From assembly GCF_024609765.1 (NCBI RefSeq), contig NZ_JANFDG010000003.1, forward strand, positions 124,001 to 188,000: a DNA stretch of 64,000 nt, read 5' to 3'. A program made the position numbers and the translations under genes. Each line of letters begins with the position of its first letter. The stretch's first letter is position 1. The notes under the pieces were generated by a model. That model did no database searches. It saw nothing but the letters and a program-made list of their open reading frames with translations, and had not been told where the DNA came from. This document shows, piece by piece, positions 26,599 to 36,718 of this stretch. The stretch is from Shinella pollutisoli (GTDB lineage: Bacteria > Pseudomonadota > Alphaproteobacteria > Rhizobiales > Rhizobiaceae).

Positions 26599-27462
26599 TT
26601 GACGACACCTGCCGCTGCCTCCGTGCGGTGGCGACTGAGACAGCCGAGCGTCATTCCGGGTTTCGGACTGACGCTCGGCTTCTCGCTCGCCTATCTCACG
26701 CTCATCATCCTCATCCCGCTGTCCGGCCTGCTGTGGCGCACCGCCTCGCTGTCGGGCAGCGAATTCCTGTCCATCCTGACCGACGAGCGCACGCTCAATG
26801 CGCTGAAGGTGAGCTTCGGCACCGCGCTGGCGGCGGCCTTCATCAACGTCGTGTTCGGGGTGATCGTCGCCTGGGTCATCGTGCGCTATGAGTTTCCCGG
26901 CCGGCGCATCATCGACGCGGTGGTCGACCTGCCCTTCGCGCTGCCGACGGCGGTGGCCGGCATCGCGCTTGCGGCGCTCTACGCGCCGAACGGCTGGATC
27001 GGCCGGCTGCTCGGATATATCGGCGTCAAGGCGGCCTTCAACCCCACGGGCATCGTCATCGCGCTGGTCTTCATCGGCCTGCCCTTCGTGGTGCGCACGG
27101 TGCAGCCGGTGATGGAGGAGATCGACCGCGAGGTGGAGGAGGCGGCCGCCACGCTCGGCGCGAACCGCTTCCAGACCGTGTTCCGCGTGCTGCTGCCGGG
27201 CCTGGCGCCGGCGATCCTCACCGGCTTCTCGCTCGCCTTCGCCCGCGGCGTCGGCGAATACGGCTCGGTCATCTTCATCGCCGGCAATATCCCCTACGTC
27301 TCGGAGATCGCGCCGCTGCTGATCGTCATCCGCCTGGAGGAGTTCAACTATGCGGCCGCGACCGCGATCGCCACGATCATGCTGTCGATCGCCTTCCTGA
27401 TGCTGCTGGTCATCAACCTCATCCAGGCCTGGAGCCGCAGGAGGTACGGTCATGGCGCATGA
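26599..27462 (+). CDS. cysT: Sulfate ABC transporter permease CysT
   Basis: A 287-residue membrane protein with about six transmembrane helices and the permease EAA-type loop [26 protein letters not shown], where the ATPase docks. It starts at a TTG five bases after the binding-protein stop and overlaps cysW by 11 bp. With CysW it forms the heterodimeric channel for sulfate/thiosulfate. Confidence 0.95.
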   Translation: MTTPAAASVRWRLRQPSVIPGFGLTLGFSLAYLTLIILIPLSGLLWRTASLSGSEFLSILTDERTLNALKVSFGTALAAAFINVVFGVIVAWVIVRYEFPGRRIIDAVVDLPFALPTAVAGIALAALYAPNGWIGRLLGYIGVKAAFNPTGIVIALVFIGLPFVVRTVQPVMEEIDREVEEAAATLGANRFQTVFRVLLPGLAPAILTGFSLAFARGVGEYGSVIFIAGNIPYVSEIAPLLIVIRLEEFNYAAATAIATIMLSIAFLMLLVINLIQAWSRRRYGHGA

Positions 27463-28318
27463 CGTTCCCTCCCGCCGGCTGCGCTCGCCGACCACCGAGG
27501 CGCCGGCCGCCCGCTATGCGCTGATGGCGCTCGCCCTCCTGTTCCTGGCGCTGTTCCTGCTGCTGCCGCTTGCGGCGGTGTTCATCGAGGCCTTCCGCAA
27601 GGGCACCGGCGAGTTCATCGCCGCGCTCGGCGAGCCCGACACGCTGGCGGCGATCCGGCTGACGCTGATCGTCGCGGGCATCTCGGTGCCGCTCAACCTC
27701 GTCTTCGGCGTTGCCGCCGCCTGGGCGATCGCCAAGTTCGAGTTCAAGGGCAAGGCGTTCCTGACCACGCTGATCGACCTGCCCTTCTCGGTCTCGCCGG
27801 TGATCTCCGGCCTCGTCTACGTGCTCCTGTTCGGCGCGGGCAGCGCGCTCGGGCCATGGCTGAAGAGCCACGGCATCGAGGTGCTCTTCGCCGTGCCCGG
27901 CATCGTGCTCGCCACGATCTTCGTCACCTTCCCCTTCGTCGCGCGCGAGCTGATCCCGCTGATGCAGGAACAGGGCAACGGCGACGAGGAGGCGGCCCTT
28001 TCCCTCGGCGCGACGGGCTGGCAGACGTTCCGCTACGTGACGCTGCCCAACATCAAGTGGGGCCTGCTCTACGGCGTGCTTCTCTGCAACGCCCGCGCGA
28101 TGGGGGAGTTCGGGGCGGTCTCGGTGGTCTCCGGCCATATCCGCGGCCTCACCAACACCATGCCGCTGCATGTGGAAATCCTCTACAACGAGTACAATTT
28201 CGTTGCCGCCTTCGCCGTCGCGTCGCTGCTGGCCGGGCTCGCGCTCGTCACGCTGGTCGTCAAGACGCTTCTCGAACTCCGCTACGGCGCGGACATCGCC
28301 GCCGGCCGCAAGCACTGA
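27452..28318 (+). CDS. cysW: Sulfate ABC transporter permease CysW
   Basis: A 288-residue membrane protein with about six transmembrane helices. The ATPase-docking loop is [26 protein letters not shown], and [20 protein letters not shown] is the CysW signature. AGGAGG lies in the end of cysT. It partners CysT in the inner membrane. Confidence 0.96.
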   Translation: MAHDVPSRRLRSPTTEAPAARYALMALALLFLALFLLLPLAAVFIEAFRKGTGEFIAALGEPDTLAAIRLTLIVAGISVPLNLVFGVAAAWAIAKFEFKGKAFLTTLIDLPFSVSPVISGLVYVLLFGAGSALGPWLKSHGIEVLFAVPGIVLATIFVTFPFVARELIPLMQEQGNGDEEAALSLGATGWQTFRYVTLPNIKWGLLYGVLLCNARAMGEFGAVSVVSGHIRGLTNTMPLHVEILYNEYNFVAAFAVASLLAGLALVTLVVKTLLELRYGADIAAGRKH

Positions 28319-28331
28319 AAGGCATGCCTGA

Positions 28332-29387
28332 ATGGAAGTCAGGGTTTCCAAGATCCGCAAGGAATTCGACCGCTATCCGGCGCTGCACGACGTCTCGCTC
28401 GACATCCGCTCGGGCGAGCTGATCGCGCTGCTGGGCCCGTCCGGCTCCGGCAAGACGACGCTGCTTCGGCTGATCGCCGGCCTGGAGCAGCCGACGCTGG
28501 GGCGCATCTTCTTCGGCACGGAGGACGCCTCGCTGAAGACGGTGCAGGAGCGCCATGTCGGCTTCGTCTTCCAGCACTACGCGCTTTTCCGCCACATGAC
28601 GGTCGCCGAGAACATCGCCTTCGGCCTCAAGGTGCGGCCGCGCGGCGAGCGTCCGCCCAAGGCGGAGATCCGCCGCCGCGTCGAGGAGCTCCTGGAGATG
28701 GTGCAGCTCTCGGGGCTGGAGAAGCGCTACCCGAACCAGCTCTCCGGGGGCCAGCGCCAGCGCGTGGCGCTCGCCCGCGCCATGGCGATCGAGCCGAAGG
28801 TGCTGCTGCTCGACGAGCCTTTTGGCGCGCTCGACGCGAAAGTCAGGAAGGAGCTGCGCCGCTGGCTGCGCGCCTTCCACGACCGCACCGGCCACACGAC
28901 GATCTTCGTCACCCACGACCAGGAGGAGGCGCTGGAGCTCGCCGACCGGGTGGTGGTGATGAGCCAGGGGCGGATCGAGCAGGTCGGCTCCTCCGATGAC
29001 GTCTACGACCGGCCGAACTCGCCTTTCGTCTTCTCCTTCATCGGCGACAGCGCCAGCCTGCCGGTCACGGTCGGGGAGGGCGCCGTACGCCTGCGCGACG
29101 TCCCGCTCGGCATCGCGCCGCGCGGCGGCGACGTCCGCTCGGGCGAGGGCACGCTGTTCTTCCGCCCGCAGGACGTGACGCTGGTGACGGACGGCGGCCC
29201 GGCGCTGGAAGGCCGGGTGGCCACCAGCCGGCGCCTCGCCGGCACCCGCATTGCCGACCTCGATATTGGCACGCCGGCCGATCCGCACCATGTCGAGATC
29301 GAGGTGCCGCTCGACGCCGACGCGACGGCGGGCACGCTGATCCGCTTCCGCCCGACCCGCTGGAAGATCTTTCCCGCCGAGGGCTGA
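28332..29387 (+). CDS. cysA: Sulfate/thiosulfate import ATP-binding protein CysA
   Basis: A 351-residue ABC ATPase: Walker [11 protein letters not shown]-loop [14 protein letters not shown], signature [14 protein letters not shown], Walker [13 protein letters not shown] and the switch His in [12 protein letters not shown]-terminal regulatory part of about 110 residues contains the TOBE-like region. It drives uptake by CysT/CysW and completes the operon, 13 bp after cysW. Confidence 0.96.
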   Translation: MEVRVSKIRKEFDRYPALHDVSLDIRSGELIALLGPSGSGKTTLLRLIAGLEQPTLGRIFFGTEDASLKTVQERHVGFVFQHYALFRHMTVAENIAFGLKVRPRGERPPKAEIRRRVEELLEMVQLSGLEKRYPNQLSGGQRQRVALARAMAIEPKVLLLDEPFGALDAKVRKELRRWLRAFHDRTGHTTIFVTHDQEEALELADRVVVMSQGRIEQVGSSDDVYDRPNSPFVFSFIGDSASLPVTVGEGAVRLRDVPLGIAPRGGDVRSGEGTLFFRPQDVTLVTDGGPALEGRVATSRRLAGTRIADLDIGTPADPHHVEIEVPLDADATAGTLIRFRPTRWKIFPAEG

Positions 29388-29455
29388 GACCGCCCGCGCC
29401 TTGACAGCCGCTGCGGAACCGGACAGGGCAGGACGGTTCGAAGCGCGGAGGCGGC

Positions 29456-30667
29456 ATGGCGGCGGGGCGAAGGATCGGGATCGTCGGCGGCGGGCCGGCC
29501 GGGCTGATGGCGGCGGAGGCGCTGTCGGCGCTCGGCCATGCGGTCACGGTGCTGGAGGCCATGCCGACCGTGGGGCGGAAATTCCTGCTCGCCGGCAAGT
29601 CGGGCCTCAACCTCACCCATTCCGAGCCCTATGATCGCTTCGTCACCCGCTTCGGTGCGGCCGGCGAGCGGCTGCGCGCCGCGCTTGACGCCTTCACGCC
29701 GGAGGACCTTCGCGCCTGGGCGCAGGGTCTCGGCACGGAAACCTTTGTCGGCAGCTCCGGCCGGGTCTTTCCGACCGTCATGAAGGCCTCGCCGCTGCTC
29801 CGGGCCTGGCGGGCAACGCTGGAGGCCCAGGGGGTCACGATCCTTACACGCCATCGCTGGACGGGCTTTTCCGCGGCGGGGCTTACGATCGAGACGCCGG
29901 AGGGGCCGCGCACCTTCGCCTTCGACGCCGTGCTGCTGGCGCTCGGCGGCGCGAGCTGGCCGCGCCTCGGCTCCGACGCCGCCTGGGTCGGCCGGCTTGA
30001 GGAGAAGGGCGTCGCCGTCGCACCCTTCCGTCCCGCCAATTGCGGCTTCGACGTCGGCTGGAGCGCGCATTTCGCCGAACGCTTCGCCGGCGTGCCGGTC
30101 AAGGCCGTCACGGCCCGCTCGGCGGCGGGCATGGTCCCGGGCGAATTCGTCGTCACGCGCACCGGCGTCGAGGGCAGCCTCGTCTATGCCCATGCGGCGG
30201 CGCTGCGCGACGCGCTGGAGCGGGACGGAACCGCAACGCTCCTCCTCGACCTCGCGCCGGGGCGCAGCGAGGCGCGCCTTGCCCGCGACCTCGCGCGGCC
30301 GGCCGGCAAGGCGAGCTTCTCCAACCGGCTGCGCAAGGCGGCGGGCCTCGATGCGGTGAAGACGGCGCTGCTGCGCGAATGCCTGCCGCAGGCGGCCGCG
30401 CTTGCCGCGCCGGGCCTCGCGGCGGCGGTCAAGGCGCTGCCGCTCGCCGTGCTCCGGCCCCGCCCGATCGCCGAGGCGATCTCGTCCGCGGGCGGCATCC
30501 GCTTCTGCGAGCTGGACGGGAACTTCATGCTGAAAGCCCTGCCGGGCGTCTTCGCCGCCGGCGAGATGCTCGACTGGGAGGCGCCGACGGGCGGCTATCT
30601 GCTGACCGCCTGCTTCGCCACGGGCCGGGCGGCGGCCCGGGGCGTCGACCGCTGGCTCGGGTCCTGA
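29456..30667 (+). CDS. BaiN/HI0933-family flavoprotein (TIGR03862 type)
   Basis: A 403-residue FAD protein with the dinucleotide motif GIVGGGPAGLMAAEAL near the N-terminus and the family signature GRKFLLAGKSGLNLTHSEP. The C-terminal FAD-contact region is GVFAAGEMLDWEAPTGGYLLTACFATG. Members are probable NAD(P)H-dependent reductases of unknown substrate. It stands alone, after cysA on the same strand; the link to sulfate uptake is only positional. Confidence 0.9.
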   Translation: MAAGRRIGIVGGGPAGLMAAEALSALGHAVTVLEAMPTVGRKFLLAGKSGLNLTHSEPYDRFVTRFGAAGERLRAALDAFTPEDLRAWAQGLGTETFVGSSGRVFPTVMKASPLLRAWRATLEAQGVTILTRHRWTGFSAAGLTIETPEGPRTFAFDAVLLALGGASWPRLGSDAAWVGRLEEKGVAVAPFRPANCGFDVGWSAHFAERFAGVPVKAVTARSAAGMVPGEFVVTRTGVEGSLVYAHAAALRDALERDGTATLLLDLAPGRSEARLARDLARPAGKASFSNRLRKAAGLDAVKTALLRECLPQAAALAAPGLAAAVKALPLAVLRPRPIAEAISSAGGIRFCELDGNFMLKALPGVFAAGEMLDWEAPTGGYLLTACFATGRAAARGVDRWLGS

Positions 30668-30839
30668 TGCCGCATCCTGGCATTTTCGACGCATTGGATG
30701 TCGCGAACCGGAGGGATTCCGGATGGCGCCCGTCGTAGCTTCTGCGCCTTGCAGGGGCTTGCGCCGACGCAGGCGGCCTGAAAAAAGGGGACCCGACGAT
30801 GCCGCGCCCCGGGCATCGACCGAACGCGAGACAGAACCG

Positions 30840-31724
30840 ATGAAAAGCCACGTCCTGACCGTATCCTGCCAATCGACCCGCGGCATCGTCGCCGCGATCA
30901 CCGGCTACCTCGCCGACAAGGGGTGCTACATCTCCGACTCGTCGCAGTTCGACGACCTGGAGACGGGCCTGTTCTTCATGCGGCTGACCTTCCTCAGCCA
31001 GGAGGGCGTGTCGGAGGAGGAGATCAAGTCCGGCTTCGCCCCGGTCGCCAAGCCCTTCGGCATGACCTACCGTTTCAACGACAGCGACGAGCGCATGAAG
31101 GTGCTGCTGATGGTCTCGCGCTTCGGCCACTGCCTCAACGACCTGCTCTACCGCTGGAAGATCGGCGCCCTGCCGATCGACATCGTCGGCGTCGTCTCCA
31201 ACCACTTCGATTATCAAAAGGTCGTGGTCAACCACGACATCCCCTTCCACCACATCAAGGTGACGAAGGAGAACAAGCCGCAGGCCGAGGCCCGGCTGAT
31301 GGAAGTGGTCGAGCAGTCCGGCGCCGAGCTGATCGTGCTCGCCCGCTACATGCAGGTGCTGTCGGATGCCGTCTGCAAGAAGATGTCGGGCCGGATCATC
31401 AACATCCACCACTCGTTCCTGCCGTCCTTCAAGGGCGCCAACCCCTACAAGCAGGCGTTCGAGCGCGGCGTGAAGCTGATCGGCGCGACGGCGCACTACG
31501 TCACGGAAGACCTCGACGAGGGCCCGATCATCGAGCAGGACGTCGCCCGCATCACCCATGCGCAGTCGGCGGACGACTACGTGTCGATCGGCCGCGACGT
31601 GGAGAGCCAGGTTCTCGCCCGCGCGGTGCACGCCCACATCCACCATCGCGTCTTCATGAACGGCAACAAGACCATCGTCTTCCCGCCGAGCCCGGGCTCC
31701 TACGCCTCCGAGCGGATGGGCTGA
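30840..31724 (+). CDS. purU: Formyltetrahydrofolate deformylase
   Basis: A 294-residue enzyme that hydrolyses 10-formyl-THF to THF and formate. The N-terminal ACT-like domain (residues 1-85, VLTVSCQSTRGIVAAITGYLADKG) is followed by a formyltransferase-type domain with RIINIHHSFLPSFKGANPY and the catalytic stretch ATAHYVTEDLDEGPIIEQ. The ATG at 30840 matches the family start; the frame upstream to 30723 is Arg/Pro-rich and is taken as untranslated leader. The leader contains the hairpin CCGGA-GGGAT-TCCGG at 30708-30722. Confidence 0.95.
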   Translation: MKSHVLTVSCQSTRGIVAAITGYLADKGCYISDSSQFDDLETGLFFMRLTFLSQEGVSEEEIKSGFAPVAKPFGMTYRFNDSDERMKVLLMVSRFGHCLNDLLYRWKIGALPIDIVGVVSNHFDYQKVVVNHDIPFHHIKVTKENKPQAEARLMEVVEQSGAELIVLARYMQVLSDAVCKKMSGRIINIHHSFLPSFKGANPYKQAFERGVKLIGATAHYVTEDLDEGPIIEQDVARITHAQSADDYVSIGRDVESQVLARAVHAHIHHRVFMNGNKTIVFPPSPGSYASERMG

Positions 31725-31735
31725 AACGAAAACCT

Positions 31736-31847
31736 CCTCATCCGGCCCTTCGGGCCGCCTTCTCCCCGCCGGGGAGAAGGGGAAAACCATCGGCGCCGCA
31801 ATCCTCCTTCTCCCCGCCGGGGAGAAGGTGCCGGAAGGCGGATGAGG
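31736..31847. repeat. RIME-like palindromic intergenic element
   Basis: A 112-bp element bounded by CCTCATCCG and CGGATGAGG, holding two identical 23-bp palindromes (31758-31780 and 31806-31828) of the form CCTTCTCCCCG/CGGGGAGAAGG. It lies between two convergent genes. This is the layout of the rhizobial intergenic mosaic elements; a related copy is at 47448-47556. Confidence 0.8.
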
Positions 31848-31852
31848 GGCTA

Positions 31853-33160
31853 TCACAGCCCGAAGGCGTCCTTGAACTGGTACCACCACGAGCCGATGGT
31901 GGAATATTGCGCGCGGAACATGCGGCCCCCCGGGAAGGGGATCCAGGGCAGCTTCTCGAACTGGCTGAAGCGGGAGAGGTCGCCGTCGATCGCCTCGCTC
32001 AGGATCTTGCCGTAGAGATGCGAGCCGGTGACGCCGTGGCCGCTGTAGCCGTGGGCGAAATAGGTATTTTTGCCGATCTTGCCCATCTGCGGCACGCGCG
32101 AGAAGGACAGCGCGAAATTGCCGCTCCAGGCGTAATCGATCTTCACGCCCTTGAGCGAGGGGAAGACCTTCTCCATGTTCGGCCGGATTTTTGCGCGTAC
32201 GTCCGCCGGATCGGTGCCGCCGTAGACGGTGCCGCCGCCGAAGATCATGCGCTTGTCGGCCGAAAGCCGGAAATAGTCGAGGATGTAGCGCACGTCCTCC
32301 ACGCACATGTCGCTCGGGATCAGCGCGTCGGCGCGCTCCGCCCCGAGCGGCTCGGTGGCGATCATCTGCGTGGAGACCGGCATGACGCGCGAGACGAGCT
32401 TCGGCACCACGTCGCCGAGATAGGCGTTGCCGCAGAGAACGACCACATTGGCCGTCACGCTGCCCTTGGCGGTATGGATCACCGGCTTTGCCGCCTCGTG
32501 CTCGACGCGGACGGCGGGCGACTGCTCGTAGACCGTGCCGCCCAGCTTTTCGAGCGCCGCCGCCTCGCCGAGGGTAAGGTTCAGCGGGTGCATATGGCCG
32601 CCCGTCGTGTCGAGCATGCCGCCGGCATAGACGTCGGTATTGACGAGCTTGCGGATGGCTTCCTTGTCGAGGAGCTGGTGGTCGTCCATGCCGTAGCGCT
32701 TCCACAGCGCCTTCTTGTGCTCCAGCTCGCGCATGTGGGCGGGCGTATAGGCGGCGTAGATGTTGCCGTCCTTCAGGTCGCAGTTAATGCCGTAGGTCGA
32801 GACGATGCGGCGGATGATCTTCCCGCCCTCCTGCACCAGGGAGCCGACGAAGGCGCCGGCCTCCTCGCCGTAGCGGCGGCGGATGGTGTCGAGGCTGGCG
32901 TTGAGGCCGTTGACGATCTGCCCGCCGTTGCGCCCCGAGGCGCCCCAGCCGACGCCGGCGCCCTCGACGACGGCGACCTTGTAGCCCTTCTCGGCGAGAT
33001 GGATGGCGGTCGACAGGCCCGAATAGCCGGCGCCGAGCACGGCGACGTCGGCCGTCACCGCACCCTCCAGCACCTTCGGGGTGCGGACGATGTTGCGCGA
33101 GGCGGCATAGTAGCTGTCGGGATAGGCGCCGTTGCCGGCGTAGGATGCAGTCCTGCTCAT
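31853..33160 (-). CDS. puuB: FAD-dependent oxidoreductase, gamma-glutamylputrescine oxidase-like
   Basis: A 435-residue DAO-family flavoprotein with DVAVLGAGYSGLSTAIHLAEKGYKVAVVEG and the FAD-linked pattern GWGASGRNGGQIVNG. PuuB oxidises gamma-glutamylputrescine. The ATG overlaps the stop of the upstream GS-like gene by one base (TGATG), so they are coupled, and this pairing supports the puu assignment. The frame continues upstream to 33946 as a shadow inside the GS-like gene; the start at 33160 fits the family. Other amine substrates are possible. Confidence 0.85.
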   Translation of the reverse strand: MSRTASYAGNGAYPDSYYAASRNIVRTPKVLEGAVTADVAVLGAGYSGLSTAIHLAEKGYKVAVVEGAGVGWGASGRNGGQIVNGLNASLDTIRRRYGEEAGAFVGSLVQEGGKIIRRIVSTYGINCDLKDGNIYAAYTPAHMRELEHKKALWKRYGMDDHQLLDKEAIRKLVNTDVYAGGMLDTTGGHMHPLNLTLGEAAALEKLGGTVYEQSPAVRVEHEAAKPVIHTAKGSVTANVVVLCGNAYLGDVVPKLVSRVMPVSTQMIATEPLGAERADALIPSDMCVEDVRYILDYFRLSADKRMIFGGGTVYGGTDPADVRAKIRPNMEKVFPSLKGVKIDYAWSGNFALSFSRVPQMGKIGKNTYFAHGYSGHGVTGSHLYGKILSEAIDGDLSRFSQFEKLPWIPFPGGRMFRAQYSTIGSWWYQFKDAFGL

Positions 33161-34509
33161 CAGACGATTTCCAGATAGGCGCTGAATTCGTAGTCCGTCA
33201 CCTGCTCGGCGAAGCTGGCGATCTCCTGCCGCTTGCAGGCGATCAGCATGGAGCGGAGGTCCTGGTCGAAGATCTCCGACATGATCGCGCCGTGCTCGAA
33301 CTGGGTGACGGCGGAGCCCCATTCGCTCGGGATGCGCGGAAGCTGCGAGAGATAGGCGCGGCCGGAGACGGGGGCAGGCGGCTGCCACTTGTTGCGGATG
33401 CCGACGAGGGCCGCGCCGAGGATGGCGGCCATGACGAGATAGGGATTGGCGTCGGCGCCGGCGACGCGGTGCTCGATGCGCCGCGCCTTGGGATTGCCGC
33501 CGGGAATGCGGATCGCCGCCGTGCGGTTCTCGTAGCCCCAGGAGATCGAGGTCGGCGCGTGCGTGTCGGGGCGCAGCCGCCGGTAGGAATTGTAGTGGGG
33601 GGCGAAGAGCAGCGTCGATTCGGCCATGGCGCGGGTGAGGCCGGCGACCGCGTTCAGCATCACCTCCGAGCCCTCCGCCGTGCCATTGTCGAAGACGTTG
33701 TTGCCGTCCTCGTCGATCACGGAGAAATGCATGTGCATGCCGCTGCCGGAGCGCATGCCGTAGGGTTTCGCCATGAAGGTGGCGGCGAAGCCGTGCTTGC
33801 GCGCCACGCCCTTGATGATGCGCTTGAAGAACAGCGCGTCGTCGGCGGCCTTCAGGGGATCGTCGGAGTGGATCAGGTTGATCTCGAACTGGCCGATGCC
33901 GTTCTCGGCGACGGCCGAATCGGCCGGCACGTTCTGCCGCTCGCATTCGGCATAGACGTCGGAGAAGAACTCGCCGAAGTCGTCCAGCTCGTCGATGGAG
34001 AGGATGGCGTCGGAATCGAGCCGCTTGCCGGTATAGGGCGAGATCGGCGGCTCGGCATGGTCCGGCTCGGCGTCGATCAGGTAGAATTCCATTTCCGAGG
34101 CGACGACGGGCCTGAGGCCGAGCTCGTGATACTGGCGCACGATATTCGCGAGCGCCTGGCGCGGGTCGGCGAGGAAGGGCTCGCCCGATTCCTTGAACAG
34201 CCAGAGCGGCACGACCGCCGAGGGCTTCAGCGTCCAGTTGATCGGCAGCGCGCCGCGGCCGGTCGGGCTGCAGATGCCGTCCATGTCGCCGCTTGCGAAG
34301 ACGTGGCTCGAGCCGACGATGTCCTCGCCCCAGACGTCGACGCCGACGATCGACAGCGGCATGCGGATGCCGCCCTTCAGCACCTTCTCGGCCTGGGTCA
34401 CCGGCACGCGCTTGCCGCGCAGGATGCCGTTCAGGTCGCAGACGACGGCCTGGATGCTCTCCACGCCGTCGGCATTGACCAGCCAGTTCGGATCGTCGCT
34501 CAATGCCAT
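33160..34509 (-). CDS. puuA: Glutamine synthetase family protein, gamma-glutamylputrescine synthetase-like
   Basis: A 449-residue GS-fold ligase that joins glutamate to an amine using ATP. Motifs: SEMEFYLID, the glutamate/ATP-site region NGIGQFEINLIHSDDP, GSGMHMHFSV and the C-terminal RRIEHRVAGADANPYLVMAA. Adjacent oxidase and regulator genes point to putrescine or a related amine. The ATG at 34509 (MALSDDPNWLVNADGVES) matches the family N-terminus; the frame open to 34716 crosses the promoter region and is ignored. Confidence 0.88.
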   Translation of the reverse strand: MALSDDPNWLVNADGVESIQAVVCDLNGILRGKRVPVTQAEKVLKGGIRMPLSIVGVDVWGEDIVGSSHVFASGDMDGICSPTGRGALPINWTLKPSAVVPLWLFKESGEPFLADPRQALANIVRQYHELGLRPVVASEMEFYLIDAEPDHAEPPISPYTGKRLDSDAILSIDELDDFGEFFSDVYAECERQNVPADSAVAENGIGQFEINLIHSDDPLKAADDALFFKRIIKGVARKHGFAATFMAKPYGMRSGSGMHMHFSVIDEDGNNVFDNGTAEGSEVMLNAVAGLTRAMAESTLLFAPHYNSYRRLRPDTHAPTSISWGYENRTAAIRIPGGNPKARRIEHRVAGADANPYLVMAAILGAALVGIRNKWQPPAPVSGRAYLSQLPRIPSEWGSAVTQFEHGAIMSEIFDQDLRSMLIACKRQEIASFAEQVTDYEFSAYLEIV

Positions 34510-34544
34510 GCGTCCCCGCCGCCTGAATATCACATGTTTATTTT

Positions 34545-34554
34545 TGTGATCACA
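34545..34554. promoter_or_regulatory. Palindrome in the puuA/GntR divergent promoter region
   Basis: TGTGATCACA is a perfect 10-bp palindrome in an AT-rich stretch between the divergent genes; a partial copy (ATCACATG) lies at about 34529-34536. A likely operator for the adjacent GntR protein. Confidence 0.45.
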
Positions 34555-34650
34555 TTTTGAAAATATGCACACTTTCTTGTCGTCGGTCAAGCTGCTAAAA
34601 CCGGGACGACGGTATAGGAAGCCGGGCGGTCGCTTTCGGGAGGGAACGGA

Positions 34651-35346
34651 TTGGGCAACTTGGCGCTGGAGCCGCTGGACCGGCCGGAAGGCATGACCAC
34701 CCACGAATATGCGCACCGCCGGCTCCGCCAGGCGATCATGGTGGGGTCGATCCGGCCGGGGGAATCGCTGACGATCCGCGGCATCGCCGAGGCGATGGAG
34801 TCGAGTCCCACGCCCGTGCGCGAGGCGCTGCGGCGGCTCTCCTCGGAAGGGGCGCTACGTGTGCTCGACAACCGGCGCATCATGGTGCCGCGCATGACGG
34901 CCGACCGCTTCCTGGAGCTGATCTCGCTGCGCTCGGTGCTGGAGCAGCACGCCGCGCGCCGCGCCGTGCCGCACATCACCGAGCGGCGAATCGACCGGCT
35001 GGCGGAGATCGACCGGGCGCAGGACGATGCGATCGCCCGCAAGGACAAGGCGACCGCCCTGCTCCTCAACCAGGAATTCCACCGCACGCTCTACACGGCC
35101 AATCCCGAGCAGGTGATCATGCCGATGGTGGAGAGCGTCTGGCTGCAGCTCGGGCCGCTCCTCGGCATCGCCATGGAGCATGTCGAGCAGCTCTATCTCG
35201 TCGACCGCCACCAGGAGGCGATCGCGGCGCTGCGCAAGCGCGACGAGGACGCGGTCGCCGCGGCCATCGACGCCGACATCCGCGAGGGCATCGGCGGTTT
35301 CGAGCGGCCGGCCATCGAAAACCTCCTGCGGCTCGCCGGGCAGTGA
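34651..35346 (+). CDS. GntR/FCD-family transcriptional regulator
   Basis: A 231-residue regulator. The winged helix (EYAHRRLRQAIMVGSIRPGESLTIRGIAEAMESSPTPVREALRRLSSEGAL) occupies about residues 18-72. A helical FCD ligand domain follows, with metal-binding type His residues (HRTLY, EAIAAL). The TTG start has GGGAGGGA in front. It is divergent from puuA and probably represses the amine-catabolic genes on both sides in response to a metabolite. Confidence 0.92.
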   Translation: MGNLALEPLDRPEGMTTHEYAHRRLRQAIMVGSIRPGESLTIRGIAEAMESSPTPVREALRRLSSEGALRVLDNRRIMVPRMTADRFLELISLRSVLEQHAARRAVPHITERRIDRLAEIDRAQDDAIARKDKATALLLNQEFHRTLYTANPEQVIMPMVESVWLQLGPLLGIAMEHVEQLYLVDRHQEAIAALRKRDEDAVAAAIDADIREGIGGFERPAIENLLRLAGQ

Positions 35347-35436
35347 GCGGCCGGCGGAAAGCCGTGCCGGGCATATTGCCTTGCCCGGACGGCCATGCAT
35401 TGATCGGCTCGCAATAATCGCAATCGGGGCAGGCAC

Positions 35437-36690
35437 ATGAAGACGGATGTCATCGTTCTCGGCGCGGGCGTGGTCGGCATTTCGGCCGCGATCCATCTGG
35501 CGCGGCGCGGCAAGTCGATCGTGCTCGTCGACCGGCGCGGGCCGGCCGAGGAGACGTCCTACGGCAATGCCGGGCTGATCCAGCGCGAGGGCGTCTTTCC
35601 CTACGGCTTCCCGCACGATTTCGGCGCGCTGTTCCGCTATGCGCTGAACAACACGATCGACGCGCATTACCATCTTTCGGCGATCCCGGGCATCATCCCG
35701 TTCCTCGCCCGCTACTGGTGGCATTCCGGCTTCCGCCAGCACCAGAGCATCGCCCATCTCTACGCGCCGCTGATCGAGAACTCGATTACCGAGCACGCCG
35801 ACCTGATCGCCGCCTCCGGCGCCGAGGACCTCATCCGCAAGGACGGCTGGATGAAGGTTTTTCGCACGGAGAAGGAGCGGGACAGCGCCTATGCGGATGC
35901 GGAGAGGCTCTCGGCCAATTTCGGCGTGCGCCACCAGAAGCTGACGACCGAGGACATCAGGCGCGCCGAGCCGCATATCCGCGCGGAGCTCACGGGCGGC
36001 CTGCGCTGGACCGATCCGTGGTCGATCCGCGACCCGCAGAGCCTGCTCAAGCGCTACCTCGCCTATTTCCAGTCGCTCGGCGGCGAGCTGAAGTCCGGCG
36101 ACGCGGCGACCATCGAGCACGTGCTGGAGGGCGAGGGCTGGCGCGTGGCGACGCCGGAGGGTCCGCTGGAAGGCAAGGACGTCGTCGTGGCGCTCGGTCC
36201 CTGGGCCGACACGGTGACGCGCAAGCTCGGCTACCGTTTCCCGCTCGCCGTCAAGCGCGGCTACCACATGCATTACGGAACGGAAGAAGGCGCCCAGCTC
36301 AACAACTGGGTGCTCGACGCCGAGCGCGGCTATTTCCTCGCGCCGATGCTGCGCGGCATCCGGCTCACCACCGGGGCGGAATTCGCCAGGCGCGACACGC
36401 GCAAGACGCCGGTGCAGCTTCGCCGCGCGGAGAAGGTGGCGCGCGAGTTCTTCCCGCTCGCCGAGCGGCGCGACGAGGAGCCGTGGATGGGCGCGCGTCC
36501 CTGCACGCCGGACATGATGCCGATCATCGGCAAGGCGCCGCGCCATGCCGGCCTCTGGTTCGCCTTCGGCCATGCCCATCACGGCATGACGCTCGGCCCC
36601 GTCACCGGCCGCGTGCTGGCGGAGAAGATGCTCGGCGAGCGCACGCTGATCAACATCGGCCCCTACCGGCCGGAGCGCTTCATCGCCTGA
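35437..36690 (+). CDS. DadA-like FAD-dependent amino-acid dehydrogenase
   Basis: A 417-residue DAO-family flavoprotein: VIVLGAGVVGISAAIHLARRGKSIVLVDRRGP at the N-terminus, ETSYGNAGLIQREGVFPYGFP as in D-amino-acid dehydrogenases, and WMGARPCTPDMMPIIGKAPRHAGLWFAFGHAHHGMTLGP at the end. It deaminates an amino acid and passes electrons to the respiratory chain. It follows the GntR gene and may be in the same regulon. Substrate unknown. Confidence 0.88.
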   Translation: MKTDVIVLGAGVVGISAAIHLARRGKSIVLVDRRGPAEETSYGNAGLIQREGVFPYGFPHDFGALFRYALNNTIDAHYHLSAIPGIIPFLARYWWHSGFRQHQSIAHLYAPLIENSITEHADLIAASGAEDLIRKDGWMKVFRTEKERDSAYADAERLSANFGVRHQKLTTEDIRRAEPHIRAELTGGLRWTDPWSIRDPQSLLKRYLAYFQSLGGELKSGDAATIEHVLEGEGWRVATPEGPLEGKDVVVALGPWADTVTRKLGYRFPLAVKRGYHMHYGTEEGAQLNNWVLDAERGYFLAPMLRGIRLTTGAEFARRDTRKTPVQLRRAEKVAREFFPLAERRDEEPWMGARPCTPDMMPIIGKAPRHAGLWFAFGHAHHGMTLGPVTGRVLAEKMLGERTLINIGPYRPERFIA

Positions 36691-36718
36691 ACGTCCCGGT
36701 GCGCCAGCCGCCTTGCGA

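Noticed and set aside
31853-33946. Fusion of the oxidase with an upstream 260-residue part
   Set aside because: The upstream part is a shadow of the GS-like gene; the oxidase starts at 33160.
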